DNA of 59,314 bases from an uncultured Prolixibacteraceae bacterium (GTDB taxonomy: Bacteria > Bacteroidota > Bacteroidia > Bacteroidales > Prolixibacteraceae), in NCBI GenBank assembly GCA_913063265.1, contig CAJXZG010000022.1, positions 1 to 59,314 of the forward strand, written 5' to 3'. How positions within the stretch are numbered: position 1 is the first letter of the stretch; every line of letters begins with the position of its first letter. Position numbers and translations under genes: made by a program. Positions 1 to 6,915 of this stretch are shown one piece after another. The notes under the pieces are model-generated. The model made no database searches. It saw nothing but the letters and a program-made list of their open reading frames with translations, and was not told the origin of the DNA.

Positions 1-158
1 TGACGGTAATACGGACGCACATTGAATCCTTCGTAAGTTTTCCAAACCAATGCACGTTCGTAGTCTTTGCCTTTTAAATCGGCATTAATTTTTGCTTCCC
101 ACTCTTCTGTGGTAATGGGCGCAAAATCAGTAAACAGTTTCTGTTCTCTATCTGACAT
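1..158 (-). CDS. mutA: Methylmalonyl-CoA mutase small subunit, N-terminal part (truncated by window edge)
   Basis: Reading the minus strand from the ATG at 158 gives 52 codons that stay open to the window edge. The peptide contains the blocks LFTDF, TTEEWEAKI, DLKGKDYE and EGFNVRPYY, which match the start of the small (beta) subunit of adenosylcobalamin-dependent methylmalonyl-CoA mutase. The family interconverts succinyl-CoA and (R)-methylmalonyl-CoA in propionate metabolism; the small subunit lacks the cobalamin site and pairs with MutB. Only the N-terminal arm that wraps the partner subunit is present, so catalytic completeness cannot be judged. A promoter-like TTTG-N18-TAATTTTG lies just upstream (188-217), which supports this start. 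mutB is expected beyond the left edge (inference). Confidence 0.88.
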   Translation of the reverse strand, partial: MSDREQKLFTDFAPITTEEWEAKINADLKGKDYERALVWKTYEGFNVRPYYR

Positions 159-187
159 ACTATTAGTAGTTTTTGAAAATCGTGCGG

Positions 188-217
188 CAAAATTAGTGGA
201 TTTAATACATTGACAAA
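188..217 (-). promoter_or_regulatory. Predicted Bacteroidota-type promoter of mutA
   Basis: On the minus strand the sequence reads TTTG (217-214), 18 bases, then TAATTTTG (195-188), matching the Bacteroidota sigma consensus TTTG-N18-21-TAnnTTTG. Transcription would start near 182, giving a leader of about 25 bases before the ATG at 158. The match is by eye, not a scored search. Confidence 0.6.
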
Positions 218-484
218 CAGAATATCAAAGGTTATTTTATCAATTTGTTCAAAAATCATATTTAGGAAACACACGATAAAAAAAGATACTTCAAATAATT
301 TGATTTTTCATAATAGTAACTGTCAAAATTATCTTCATTGAATTATTTTGGATATATATGATCATGGTTGTTAACATTATTTAACAATCCTGCAATATTC
401 TGATAAAGTTGTATTTAGGGCTAATTAATATTAATTGTTTAAAATAAATATTGAAAACATAAACAAATATTGTTTAATTTTTAT

Positions 485-492
485 TATATTTG
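485..492 (+). promoter_or_regulatory. Predicted -7 box for the fasciclin gene
   Basis: TATATTTG fits the TAnnTTTG element of Bacteroidota promoters. A TTG at 470-472 is too close to be the usual -33 element, so the upstream half is not supported. The resulting leader would be about 75-80 bases, A-rich and without a Shine-Dalgarno site. Confidence 0.5.
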
Positions 493-575
493 TATAAACA
501 AAATGAAAACAATAACAATTTCAGAAACAGAAAAGTAAAAGGAAACAATTAAAACAACTTTTAAAATTTTAAACA

Positions 576-1160
576 ATGAAAACAATTAGAACAATTACAG
601 CAGGTATTTTTTTAATGGCATCAATGATGTTTGCCAGTGCGAGTGAAAACATGTCAAGTTTAGAAAGAAGACTTCATGTTGATGATTACAATTTGAATTT
701 CGAAGAATGGATGCTCGACACTGAATATTTTGGTTCAAAAAAATCGAAGTCGGAAGCTATGGGTAGTGTAGTAGATATAGCAGTTGCAAATCCGGATTTT
801 AGCATTTTGGTTGAAGCTGTTACAAAAGCGGATCTGGCAGGAGCGTTAAGCGCAGAAGGTCCCTTTACAGTTTTTGCTCCGACCAACGATGCGTTTAAGG
901 CCTTATTTAAAGAACTTGGAGTAAGCGGAGTAAAAGATTTAAGTGCCGAGCAACTTACGCCAATTCTTACTTACCATGTAGTTTCAGGAAAAATTATGTC
1001 GAGCGATTTATCCAATACTAAAGTTAAAACACTTAATGGAGAAAAAATTAAGGTCGACATTTCGGATGGGGTAAAAATTAATGAAAGTCATGTTACAAAA
1101 GCAGACATAAGTGGCAAAAACGGAGTGGTTCATGTTATAGATAAAGTTTTAATTCCATAA
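576..1160 (+). CDS. Secreted fasciclin (FAS1) domain protein
   Basis: 194 residues. Residues 1-23 form a signal peptide (basic start, hydrophobic core, small residues before SAE). An acidic linker of about 40 residues follows, then one FAS1 domain from about residue 62 to the end. Visible FAS1 landmarks are the H1-type block FTVFAPTNDAF, the segment LTYHVV, and the closing GVVHVIDKVL (H2-type). FAS1 domains mediate cell adhesion and matrix binding; bacterial single-domain versions are exported and mostly uncharacterised. The gene stands alone, with its own -7 box upstream and two consecutive terminator hairpins downstream, which suggests a strong independent transcript. No lipobox cysteine is seen, so it is probably periplasmic or released. 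Confidence 0.9.
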   Translation: MKTIRTITAGIFLMASMMFASASENMSSLERRLHVDDYNLNFEEWMLDTEYFGSKKSKSEAMGSVVDIAVANPDFSILVEAVTKADLAGALSAEGPFTVFAPTNDAFKALFKELGVSGVKDLSAEQLTPILTYHVVSGKIMSSDLSNTKVKTLNGEKIKVDISDGVKINESHVTKADISGKNGVVHVIDKVLIP

Positions 1161-1183
1161 TATATTTTAGTCTACACCATGAT

Positions 1184-1212
1184 AAATGCCGGTTCTAAAG
1201 CCGGCATTTTTT
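1184..1212 (+). terminator. Intrinsic terminator after the fasciclin gene
   Basis: Arms AAATGCCGG (1184-1192) and CCGGCATTT (1201-1209) are perfectly complementary with an 8-base loop and run into a T stretch (1207-1212). It lies 23 bases after the stop codon. Confidence 0.85.
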
Positions 1213-1216
1213 GGTT

Positions 1217-1252
1217 GAGGGATTTACTTTTGTAAGTCCCTCTTTGATTTTT
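1217..1252 (+). terminator. Second tandem terminator hairpin
   Basis: Arms GAGGGATTTAC (1217-1227) and GTAAGTCCCTC (1232-1242) pair over 11 positions, one of them a T-G wobble, around a TTTT loop, followed by a T-rich tract. It starts only five bases after the first terminator. Confidence 0.7.
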
Positions 1253-1410
1253 TATGTCAAATTTTACCTGAAAAATATCAGTTTCAGGAAGGAATTATGT
1301 ATTCGTTAAAGATTCTAAAAAAATGATTCAAACAAATGCTTGAAGGCAATATCTGTCAATTCTTTCACAAAAATTTTCATAAATTGCGTGACCGTTGATA
1401 AAGTGAGAAC

Positions 1411-1911
1411 ATGGATAAGCTACAGTGGACAAAGGATATTTTTGGGTCGAAGCTTGAGTTGAGACAAGGTTATGAAAGTATTGGAAAAATCCAGTGGGAA
1501 AGTATGGTCAGTTCGAAAGCGCAGGCTATGATTAACGGAAAACTTTTTGTATTAAACCGTGAATTCTTTCTTTCAAAGCTTGAAATTTATGATGCCAACG
1601 ACCAGTCACTTTTGGGAATGGTTATGGTTAATATTTTTAATCCACGCAGCGATGTTTTAATCAATGGAAAACGTTTTGAACTGGAGATTCAAAACTTCTG
1701 GCAGTCGCGCTGGAGTTGGAAATATAACGGTGCCGAAATTATTCGATTTACTTCAAACGAATTTATTACCAAAGACAAAGGCGATATTGAACTTTTTACG
1801 GCCTGTAACGAAGAAGTTGAAATTCTGATTTTATTGGGTTTGTTTGTTAGAAATCAGTTTATACTATTTATCCTACTTATTTTGTTGGTTTTACTGGTGG
1901 TGATTGTTTAA
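1411..1911 (+). CDS. Hypothetical protein with C-terminal membrane anchor
   Basis: 166 residues, not recognised. The first 135 residues are soluble and rich in alternating hydrophobic/polar strands and aromatic residues (LNREFF, NGKRFEL, QSRWSWKYNG), which looks like an all-beta fold; a tubby/LURP-one-like scramblase barrel is one possibility, but I see no decisive motif. Residues about 137-166 are almost entirely Leu, Ile, Val and Phe and form one or two membrane segments at the extreme C terminus, so the protein would be tail-anchored with the bulk in the cytoplasm. There is no signal peptide and no clear operon partner. Coding character is good (long open frame, Bacteroidota-like codon use). 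Confidence 0.65.
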   Translation: MDKLQWTKDIFGSKLELRQGYESIGKIQWESMVSSKAQAMINGKLFVLNREFFLSKLEIYDANDQSLLGMVMVNIFNPRSDVLINGKRFELEIQNFWQSRWSWKYNGAEIIRFTSNEFITKDKGDIELFTACNEEVEILILLGLFVRNQFILFILLILLVLLVVIV

Positions 1912-2009
1912 ATTATTGAAGATATACTTTGAGCGTTGAATTGACCACTTCAATTGACCGAGAATTCAAAAGCAATTTTAATTTGAGGATTTATTGGAAA
2001 TCTATTTTA

Positions 2010-2040
2010 TTGGTCATTTGTAAACTATATATTACATTTG
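2010..2040 (+). promoter_or_regulatory. Promoter of the membrane protein/XRE pair
   Basis: TTG (2010-2012), 20 bases, then TACATTTG (2033-2040) matches the Bacteroidota promoter consensus. Predicted transcription start is near 2046, about 20 bases before the ATG at 2066. Confidence 0.7.
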
Positions 2041-2049
2041 TAATGTAAT
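2031..2049. promoter_or_regulatory. Palindromic operator overlapping the -7 box
   Basis: ATTACATT-TGT-AATGTAAT is a perfect 8-base inverted repeat with a 3-base centre. The left arm and centre contain the TACATTTG promoter element, so a dimer bound here would block RNA polymerase. The most likely ligand is the small XRE regulator encoded by the second gene of the same operon (inference). Confidence 0.65.
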
Positions 2050-2065
2050 TTTAACTTTTCAAACG

Positions 2066-2479
2066 ATGAAACTACTCCCTCATTATTTTAAACGTATTGG
2101 ATTATTTCTGTTTTTTTTAGGTTTTATATTGGCACTTGATTCTGTCAGAGAAGGTTTTACGGAAGGATACACAAGAGCTGAAGTCGAGAATTTCACTCAT
2201 ATTCTGCCTGAAGCCTTTCGATTCTGGGGGGACTTCACTTCGCTTTCGGGATTATTGTTGTATGTTTTGTCAAGGAATAGAACGGAAGATGAATTTGCTC
2301 AAAAACTAAGATATGAATCAGCATTTTTGTTAATGGTTCTTACAATTCTTGTTGTTTTGATATTGTATGTTTTTAACCATGAAATTTTGATTGAACCTTC
2401 AATGTTTCTTGCATTGCAAATGATTGCATATTTAATAATCCGTGCATTTAAACGAGGTATTATATTAATGAAGGACTGA
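2066..2479 (+). CDS. Small integral membrane protein paired with XRE regulator
   Basis: 137 residues with about four hydrophobic segments (roughly 10-25, 56-70, 84-105 and 113-130) and a short charged loop (SRNRTEDEFAQK) between the second and third. No family motif is recognised. The stop codon overlaps the start of the next gene in TGATG, so the two are translationally coupled. Pairs of a small membrane protein and a YozG-like regulator are common in Firmicutes and Bacteroidota, where the regulator usually represses its own operon; the function of the membrane partner is generally unknown. The start is supported by the promoter 20 bases upstream. Confidence 0.7.
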   Translation: MKLLPHYFKRIGLFLFFLGFILALDSVREGFTEGYTRAEVENFTHILPEAFRFWGDFTSLSGLLLYVLSRNRTEDEFAQKLRYESAFLLMVLTILVVLILYVFNHEILIEPSMFLALQMIAYLIIRAFKRGIILMKD

Positions 2480-2673
2480 TGAAAAACAAAGTGAAATTAA
2501 ATCGTGTAATGTTAGATAAAACCCAGGAAGAGTTGGCACAAGCAATTGGTGTTTCGCGTCAAACGATTCATGCCATTGAGCGAAATAAATTTGTACCATC
2601 GGTTCAAACCGCCATGCGATTAGCAAATTATTTCAAATTATCTGTTGAGGAATTGTTTGAGTTGAATGATTAA
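2479..2673 (+). CDS. YozG-type XRE family transcriptional regulator
   Basis: 64 residues, almost entirely one Cro/C1-type helix-turn-helix: KTQEELAQAIGVSRQTIHAI holds helices 2 and 3, followed by ERNKFVPS and LANYFKLSVEELFEL, the usual ending of the short YozG group. It lacks a sensor domain and should bind DNA as a dimer. It is coupled to the membrane protein gene by a one-base overlap. The perfect palindrome on the operon promoter (2031-2049) is the natural candidate operator, implying autorepression. A terminator follows within a few bases of the stop, so the operon has just two genes. Confidence 0.9.
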   Translation: MKNKVKLNRVMLDKTQEELAQAIGVSRQTIHAIERNKFVPSVQTAMRLANYFKLSVEELFELND

Positions 2674-2703
2674 AAAACCGCCTTTGCGTACAAAAGCGGT
2701 TTT
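2674..2703 (+). terminator. Intrinsic terminator of the XRE operon
   Basis: AAAACCGC (2674-2681) pairs with GCGGTTTT (2696-2703); the inner CTTT/AAAAG can extend the stem. The hairpin starts at the last base of the regulator stop codon region and ends in T residues. Confidence 0.8.
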
Positions 2704-2784
2704 GATATGTTGAGTAAATTACCTACCCGAATTAATCGGCAAGGCAACTTACGGAAAAGCACCAACAGTAGTTGGTACTTGTAT

Positions 2785-2912
2785 TTTTTCCCTCGTCCCC
2801 CTTGGTGAAGGGGGAATAAAAGGGGGATTGATACAACTTTTTTCTGATAAATTTACAATCCTCAGACCTCGTTCCTCGGCCACCTCCTTTACAAAGGAGG
2901 ACTTTCCCCGGC
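2785..2912. repeat. Palindromic intergenic repeat unit
   Basis: The gap between the XRE operon and the 3' end of metG contains two GC-richer hairpins in an AT-rich setting: TCCCCCTTggtgAAGGGGGA near 2797-2816 and CCTCCTTTacAAAGGAGG near 2882-2899, with further G/C runs between. This style of C5/G5 palindrome recurs at 25.27-25.33 kb and 25.83-25.89 kb, so it appears to be a dispersed intergenic repeat of this genome. It encodes nothing obvious. Confidence 0.5.
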
Positions 2913-2927
2913 AAAGGTCACTGGTCT

Positions 2928-4961
2928 TTACTTTATCTCCGAACCAGGCTTTACCTCTATGTCAGGCGAAACAATCGATAAGGATCCATCGGCATTTTCA
3001 GCACAAAGAATCATTCCCTGAGATTCGATTCCCCTCAATTTTTTTGGAGCCAGATTCACTAAAATCGAAACCTGCTTACCTACCAAATCCTCAGGGTTAT
3101 AAAACTCTGCAATTCCTGAAACAACTGTCCTTTGGTCTATCCCGGTGTCAACTTTTAGTTTTAAAAGTTTTTTGGTTTTTGCCACTTTTTCGCATTCCAA
3201 AACGATTCCGGAGCGAATATCCATTTTGCCAAAGTCGTCAAATTCGATGTTGTCTTTTGCCGGGGTAGCTTTTGCTTCTGCCATTTCATTGGCTTTTTTA
3301 GTATCCAGTAACTTTTGCAATTGTGCTTCAATTACTTTATCCTCAATTTTTTCAAAAAGCAATTCGGGTTTATTTACTTTATGCCCGGCAGAAATTATAT
3401 CCGTTTCACCAAGTTTGTCCCAGTCCATTTTTTCAATATTCAGGAATCCTCTAAGTTTTTCCATGCTAAATGGTAGAAATGGTTCCAGACAAATGGTAAG
3501 ATTTGCAGTGATTTGTAAACAGATATTCATAATGGTTTTTACCCTTTCTGCATCAGTTTTAACCACTTTCCATGGTTCTTCGTCGGCAAGATATTTATTA
3601 CCTAAGCGAGCTAAATCCATTGCATTTTTCAGAGATTCACGAATTCTGAAACTATTCAGACTTTTTTCAACTTCACCCTTTAATTTTGCTATTTCAGCAA
3701 GTGTGGCTTTGTCAGCATCGTTTAATTCTCCTTTTTCAGGAACTATACCATCATAGTATTTTTGAGTAAGTACCAGGGCACGGTTTACAAAGTTTCCAAG
3801 AACAGCTACCAATTCGTTATTGTTTCTTGTCTGAAAATCTTTCCATGTAAAGTCGTTGTCTTTGGTTTCCGGTGCGTTGGCTGTTAAAACATATTTTAGC
3901 ACATCCTCTTTTCCGGGAAATTCCTCAAGATATTCGTGTAACCAGACAGCCCAGTTTCTTGAGGTTGAAATTTTATCGTTTTCAAGATTTAGAAATTCAT
4001 TTGCAGGAACGTTTTCTGGCAAATTATAAGTTCCTTCAGCTTTTAACATCGACGGGAAAATGATGCAGTGGAAAACAATGTTGTCTTTTCCAATAAAGTG
4101 TAACATTCTTGTTTCGGGATCTTTCCAATACGTCTCCCAATCACTGGTGAATTCTTTTGTTGCTGAGATATAACCAATTGGTGCATCAAACCAAACATAA
4201 AGCACTTTGCCGTCAGCATCTTCCACCGGAACCGGAACACCCCAGTCCAAATCACGGGTTACAGCACGTGGCAATAATCCACTGTCAATCCATGATTTAC
4301 ACTGGCCATAAACATTCGATTTCCATTCTTTATGACCTTCCAGAATCCATTCTTTTAACCAGGGCTCATATTGGTCAAGGGGTAAATACCAGTGTTTGGT
4401 TTCTTTTAAAACGGGTTTGTTACCGGAGATGGTTGAAACCGGATTTATTAATTCTGTCGGACTCAACGATGAACCACAACTTTCGCACTGGTCGCCATAA
4501 GCTTTTTCGAAACTACATTTTGGACAAGTTCCTGTGATATAACGATCGGCTAAAAACTGTTTATTCTCTTGGTCGTAATACTGCTCGTTCGATTTTTCTA
4601 CAAATTTTCCCTCATCGTACAACTTTCTGAAAAATTCAGAAGCAGTTTGATGATGAATCTCTGCACTGGTTCTTGAATAAACATCAAAAGAAATCCCAAA
4701 ATCCTCAAACGATTTTTTAATTATACCGTGAAACTTATCTACAACATCCTGCGGAGTAACACCTTCATTTTTTGCTTTTAATGTTATTGGAACACCGTGC
4801 TCGTCGGATCCACCCACCATTATTACGTCCTCGTTTTTAAGGCGAAGATATCTTGCATAAATGTCAGCAGGAACATAAACTCCTGCTAAGTGGCCAATAT
4901 GAATTGGGCCATTGGCATATGGTAAAGCGGTGGTAATTAATGTACGTTTGAACTTGCTCAT
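2928..4961 (-). CDS. metG: Methionyl-tRNA synthetase
   Basis: 677 residues, the long MetG form. HIGH occurs at residues 21-24, a zinc knuckle with Cys146, Cys149, Cys159 and Cys162, and the KMSKS-equivalent KISTS at 330-334. The KISTSRNW form is usual for this MetG subgroup and is not a defect. An anticodon-binding helical domain follows, and a C-terminal EMAP/Trbp111-like tRNA-binding OB fold starts near residue 575 (FGKMDIRSG). It charges tRNA-Met with methionine in the cytoplasm. The gene is divergent from the HAD phosphatase gene, with a TATCTTTG box 43 bases upstream of the ATG. Confidence 0.97.
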   Translation of the reverse strand: MSKFKRTLITTALPYANGPIHIGHLAGVYVPADIYARYLRLKNEDVIMVGGSDEHGVPITLKAKNEGVTPQDVVDKFHGIIKKSFEDFGISFDVYSRTSAEIHHQTASEFFRKLYDEGKFVEKSNEQYYDQENKQFLADRYITGTCPKCSFEKAYGDQCESCGSSLSPTELINPVSTISGNKPVLKETKHWYLPLDQYEPWLKEWILEGHKEWKSNVYGQCKSWIDSGLLPRAVTRDLDWGVPVPVEDADGKVLYVWFDAPIGYISATKEFTSDWETYWKDPETRMLHFIGKDNIVFHCIIFPSMLKAEGTYNLPENVPANEFLNLENDKISTSRNWAVWLHEYLEEFPGKEDVLKYVLTANAPETKDNDFTWKDFQTRNNNELVAVLGNFVNRALVLTQKYYDGIVPEKGELNDADKATLAEIAKLKGEVEKSLNSFRIRESLKNAMDLARLGNKYLADEEPWKVVKTDAERVKTIMNICLQITANLTICLEPFLPFSMEKLRGFLNIEKMDWDKLGETDIISAGHKVNKPELLFEKIEDKVIEAQLQKLLDTKKANEMAEAKATPAKDNIEFDDFGKMDIRSGIVLECEKVAKTKKLLKLKVDTGIDQRTVVSGIAEFYNPEDLVGKQVSILVNLAPKKLRGIESQGMILCAENADGSLSIVSPDIEVKPGSEIK

Positions 4962-5003
4962 TGTAAATATTTTGTCTGTTCCAGAATTTTAATTTTAGGG
5001 CTG

Positions 5004-5011
5004 CAAAGATA
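5004..5011 (-). promoter_or_regulatory. metG: Predicted -7 box of metG
   Basis: The minus strand reads TATCTTTG at 5011-5004, an exact TAnnTTTG match. Transcription would begin near 4998, leaving a leader of about 37 bases. The upstream element is weak (a TTTG at 5030-5027 is only 15 bases away). Confidence 0.55.
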
Positions 5012-5099
5012 ATGAAAAAGAAATTCCAAATTACAGGCACCAAAGAACAAAATAAACGCACCAAAAAAAATTGATTACAATGTCTTTGATTAATCCGAG

Positions 5100-5180
5100 T
5101 TTGAAGTGTTTGGAAATTAAATATTGTTTGAGATTTGCTTGTTATTTGAGATTTGGGATTTGTAAATTGGAATTTCAAAA
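5100..5180. repeat. Low-complexity ATTTG-rich intergenic repeat
   Basis: The sequence repeats near-copies of TTTGAGATTTG, ATTTGAG and GGGATTTG just upstream of the HAD gene. Comparable runs precede mtnP (about 18225-18290) and mtnA (TTCCGACTTCTGACTTCCGAC, 17030-17053). They look like slipped-strand repeats confined to intergenic DNA. Confidence 0.4.
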
Positions 5181-5191
5181 TGTTACCTTCG
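5159..5191 (+). promoter_or_regulatory. Predicted promoter of the HAD phosphatase gene
   Basis: TTTG (5159-5162), 21 bases, TACCTTCG (5184-5191), one mismatch to TAnnTTTG. Transcription start would be near 5197, only about 11 bases before the ATG at 5208. Confidence 0.5.
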
Positions 5192-5207
5192 CCCAAAAAT
5201 TGATTTT

Positions 5208-5858
5208 ATGCCAAACTTTTCTCACATTATTTTCGACCTTGATGGAACGCTAACCGATAATTCTCAAGGGATAGGCAATTCTGTACAATACGCTTTGAAG
5301 CAATTGCATATCGGTGAATGCCCCGATGATATTTTAAAACAGTTTATTGGGCCGCCTCTTCAGTGGGGTTTTAAAAACCTGATGGGCCTGAATGAACGTA
5401 ATACAAAACTGGCAGTGGAATACTTTCGAACCTATTATGGCGAAAACGGATGGCATCAAAACTCACCATACGACGGAATTCTGGAGTTGATTGCTGAATT
5501 GGACAGACTGGGAAAAAAGATGTTCATAGCTACCTCGAAACTTGAAAAGTATGCTATGAAGATTATGCATCATTTTGAGTTGGATAAATATATCATCCAG
5601 TTAAAAGGGATTGATTATAGCGGTAAGCATTCAAAGTCGGATTTGATTTCTGATATCCTGGATATTAACAGAATCACTCCATCAGAAAATGTAGTTATGG
5701 TTGGAGATACTGTTTTTGATATTGAAGGAGGAAAAGAAAACGGGCTTTCAACCATTGCAGTAGCTTACGGTTTTGGGAAAAAAGAGGAGTTGAAAAAATC
5801 AAATCCGGATTATTTTGCGGAGGATGTGGATGAGTTGGGTGAGATTTTGATGGAGTAG
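5208..5858 (+). CDS. HAD-superfamily phosphatase, phosphoglycolate phosphatase-like
   Basis: 216 residues. HAD motif I is FDLDGTL with Asp10 (nucleophile) and Asp12 (acid/base); the helical cap follows; motif II is the Ser in FIATSK; motif III Lys lies in SGKHSKSD; motif IV is VGDTVFDIEGG with paired acidic residues. Layout and length match the subfamily IA group that includes phosphoglycolate phosphatase and 5'-nucleotidases. The likely job is clearing small phosphorylated metabolites in the cytoplasm; the exact substrate cannot be read from sequence. The gene is monocistronic and divergent from metG. Confidence 0.85.
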   Translation: MPNFSHIIFDLDGTLTDNSQGIGNSVQYALKQLHIGECPDDILKQFIGPPLQWGFKNLMGLNERNTKLAVEYFRTYYGENGWHQNSPYDGILELIAELDRLGKKMFIATSKLEKYAMKIMHHFELDKYIIQLKGIDYSGKHSKSDLISDILDINRITPSENVVMVGDTVFDIEGGKENGLSTIAVAYGFGKKEELKKSNPDYFAEDVDELGEILME

Positions 5859-5987
5859 TTTCGTCAAAATCAAAAATAAATATCCGTAATCCCTAACGGG
5901 ACATAATACTCTTATGATTAAAAAAAATCAACAATTCATTTTAGGTATTAAGATTCAAATTTGTAATTTCATTTCTAAAACAAAATA

Positions 5988-6893
5988 ATGATAATTCCAC
6001 CCTACATAAAACCCGGCGATAAAATCCGCATTGTTTCTCCAGCAGGGAAAATAAAAAAAGAGCATGTATATCCGGCAGTGGAATGGCTGATTCAAAAAGG
6101 TTATAAAGTTGATTTGGGAAAACATGTTTTTAAGGAATATTTCCAGTTTGCCGGCACCGATAGAGAACGTTTGGAAGACTTGCAAAATTCTTTTGACGAC
6201 CCGGAAACCAAAGCAATTATTTTTTCACGTGGCGGATACGGAACCATAAGAATAATTGATCACATAGATTTTACAGAATTTAAAAAACACCCAAAATGGC
6301 TGGTAGGTTTTAGTGATATTTCGGTTTTACATGCTGCTATATATAAAATGGGTTTTGCTACAATTCATGGTGTGATGCCACGTTATTTTTTTGATGGTGA
6401 AAAAAATCCCAACGAAAATCTGATTTCATTGATGGAAATCCTGGAAGGCAGGGAAGCAAGTTATCAATTCAAATCCCAAAATTACAATAAGCAAGGAATT
6501 GCAAAAAGTGAAATAGTTGGAGGCAATCTTTCCATCATATGCAGTTTGCTGGGAACAAAATATGAATTGCACACCAATGGTAAAATTCTCTTTATTGAGG
6601 ATATTGATGAGTATCTTTATCACACCGACAGAATGATGTTTCAATTAAAACTTTCAGGAAAGCTGGATAATCTTGCCGGTTTGCTTGTGGGTGATTTTAC
6701 CGATATGAAAGATAATCAATCGCCTTTTGGTTTAAGTGTAGAGGAAATAATTCTTGATGCAGTTAAAGAATTTGATTATCCGGTTTGTTTTGGATTTCCG
6801 TCAGGGCATGATAAAAAAAACCTTGCCCTGTTACTGGGCAAGGTTTGGGAATTGAAAGTGATGTCAGGCACATGTGAATTAAACCTGACTTAA
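5988..6893 (+). CDS. ldcA: Muramoyltetrapeptide LD-carboxypeptidase (peptidase S66)
   Basis: 301 residues, the normal length for LdcA. The N-terminal domain has the family opening GDKIRIVSPAG and SRGGYG; Ser109 in GFSDIS is the expected nucleophile, Glu204 in FIEDIDE and His274 in PSGHD complete the Ser-Glu-His triad. LdcA removes the terminal D-Ala from tetrapeptides during peptidoglycan recycling in the cytoplasm; no signal peptide is visible, consistent with this. The last 25 codons contain a perfect hairpin that acts as a terminator on the opposite strand for the convergent T9SS gene, an unusual dual use of coding DNA. Confidence 0.93.
   Translation: MIIPPYIKPGDKIRIVSPAGKIKKEHVYPAVEWLIQKGYKVDLGKHVFKEYFQFAGTDRERLEDLQNSFDDPETKAIIFSRGGYGTIRIIDHIDFTEFKKHPKWLVGFSDISVLHAAIYKMGFATIHGVMPRYFFDGEKNPNENLISLMEILEGREASYQFKSQNYNKQGIAKSEIVGGNLSIICSLLGTKYELHTNGKILFIEDIDEYLYHTDRMMFQLKLSGKLDNLAGLLVGDFTDMKDNQSPFGLSVEEIILDAVKEFDYPVCFGFPSGHDKKNLALLLGKVWELKVMSGTCELNLT
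6812..6846 (-). terminator. Terminator of the T9SS gene embedded in the ldcA coding sequence
   Basis: On the minus strand an 11-base perfect stem, AAACCTTGCCC and GGGCAAGGTTT, with a 7-base loop is followed directly by eight T residues (the A run 6813-6820 on the plus strand). It lies 70 bases past the stop of the minus-strand T9SS gene at 6916, but inside the last 27 codons of ldcA. On the plus strand the hairpin lacks a T run, so it should act only in the minus direction. Confidence 0.85.
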
Positions 6894-6915
6894 AACCTCA
6901 ATTATCTCAGTCAGC

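Larger units (their letters stand above)
159..575. other. Divergent AT-rich intergenic region between mutA and the fasciclin gene
   Basis: About 420 bases of strongly AT-rich sequence separate the divergent mutA and fasciclin genes. It holds the mutA promoter (188-217) and a TATATTTG box (485-492) facing the fasciclin gene. No open frame with convincing coding character is visible; the minus-strand frame at 74-274 overlaps mutA in another frame and looks like a shadow. Confidence 0.6.

Noticed and set aside
74..274. Minus-strand 66-codon frame
   Set aside because: Overlaps the mutA start in another frame; mutA has family motifs and a matching promoter.
2785..2912. CRISPR-like repeat array
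   Set aside because: Hairpins differ from each other, spacing is irregular, and there are no cas genes.
3940..3980. KISTS in MetG as a broken KMSKS motif
   Set aside because: This variant, followed by RNW, is usual in the long MetG subgroup and should be functional.
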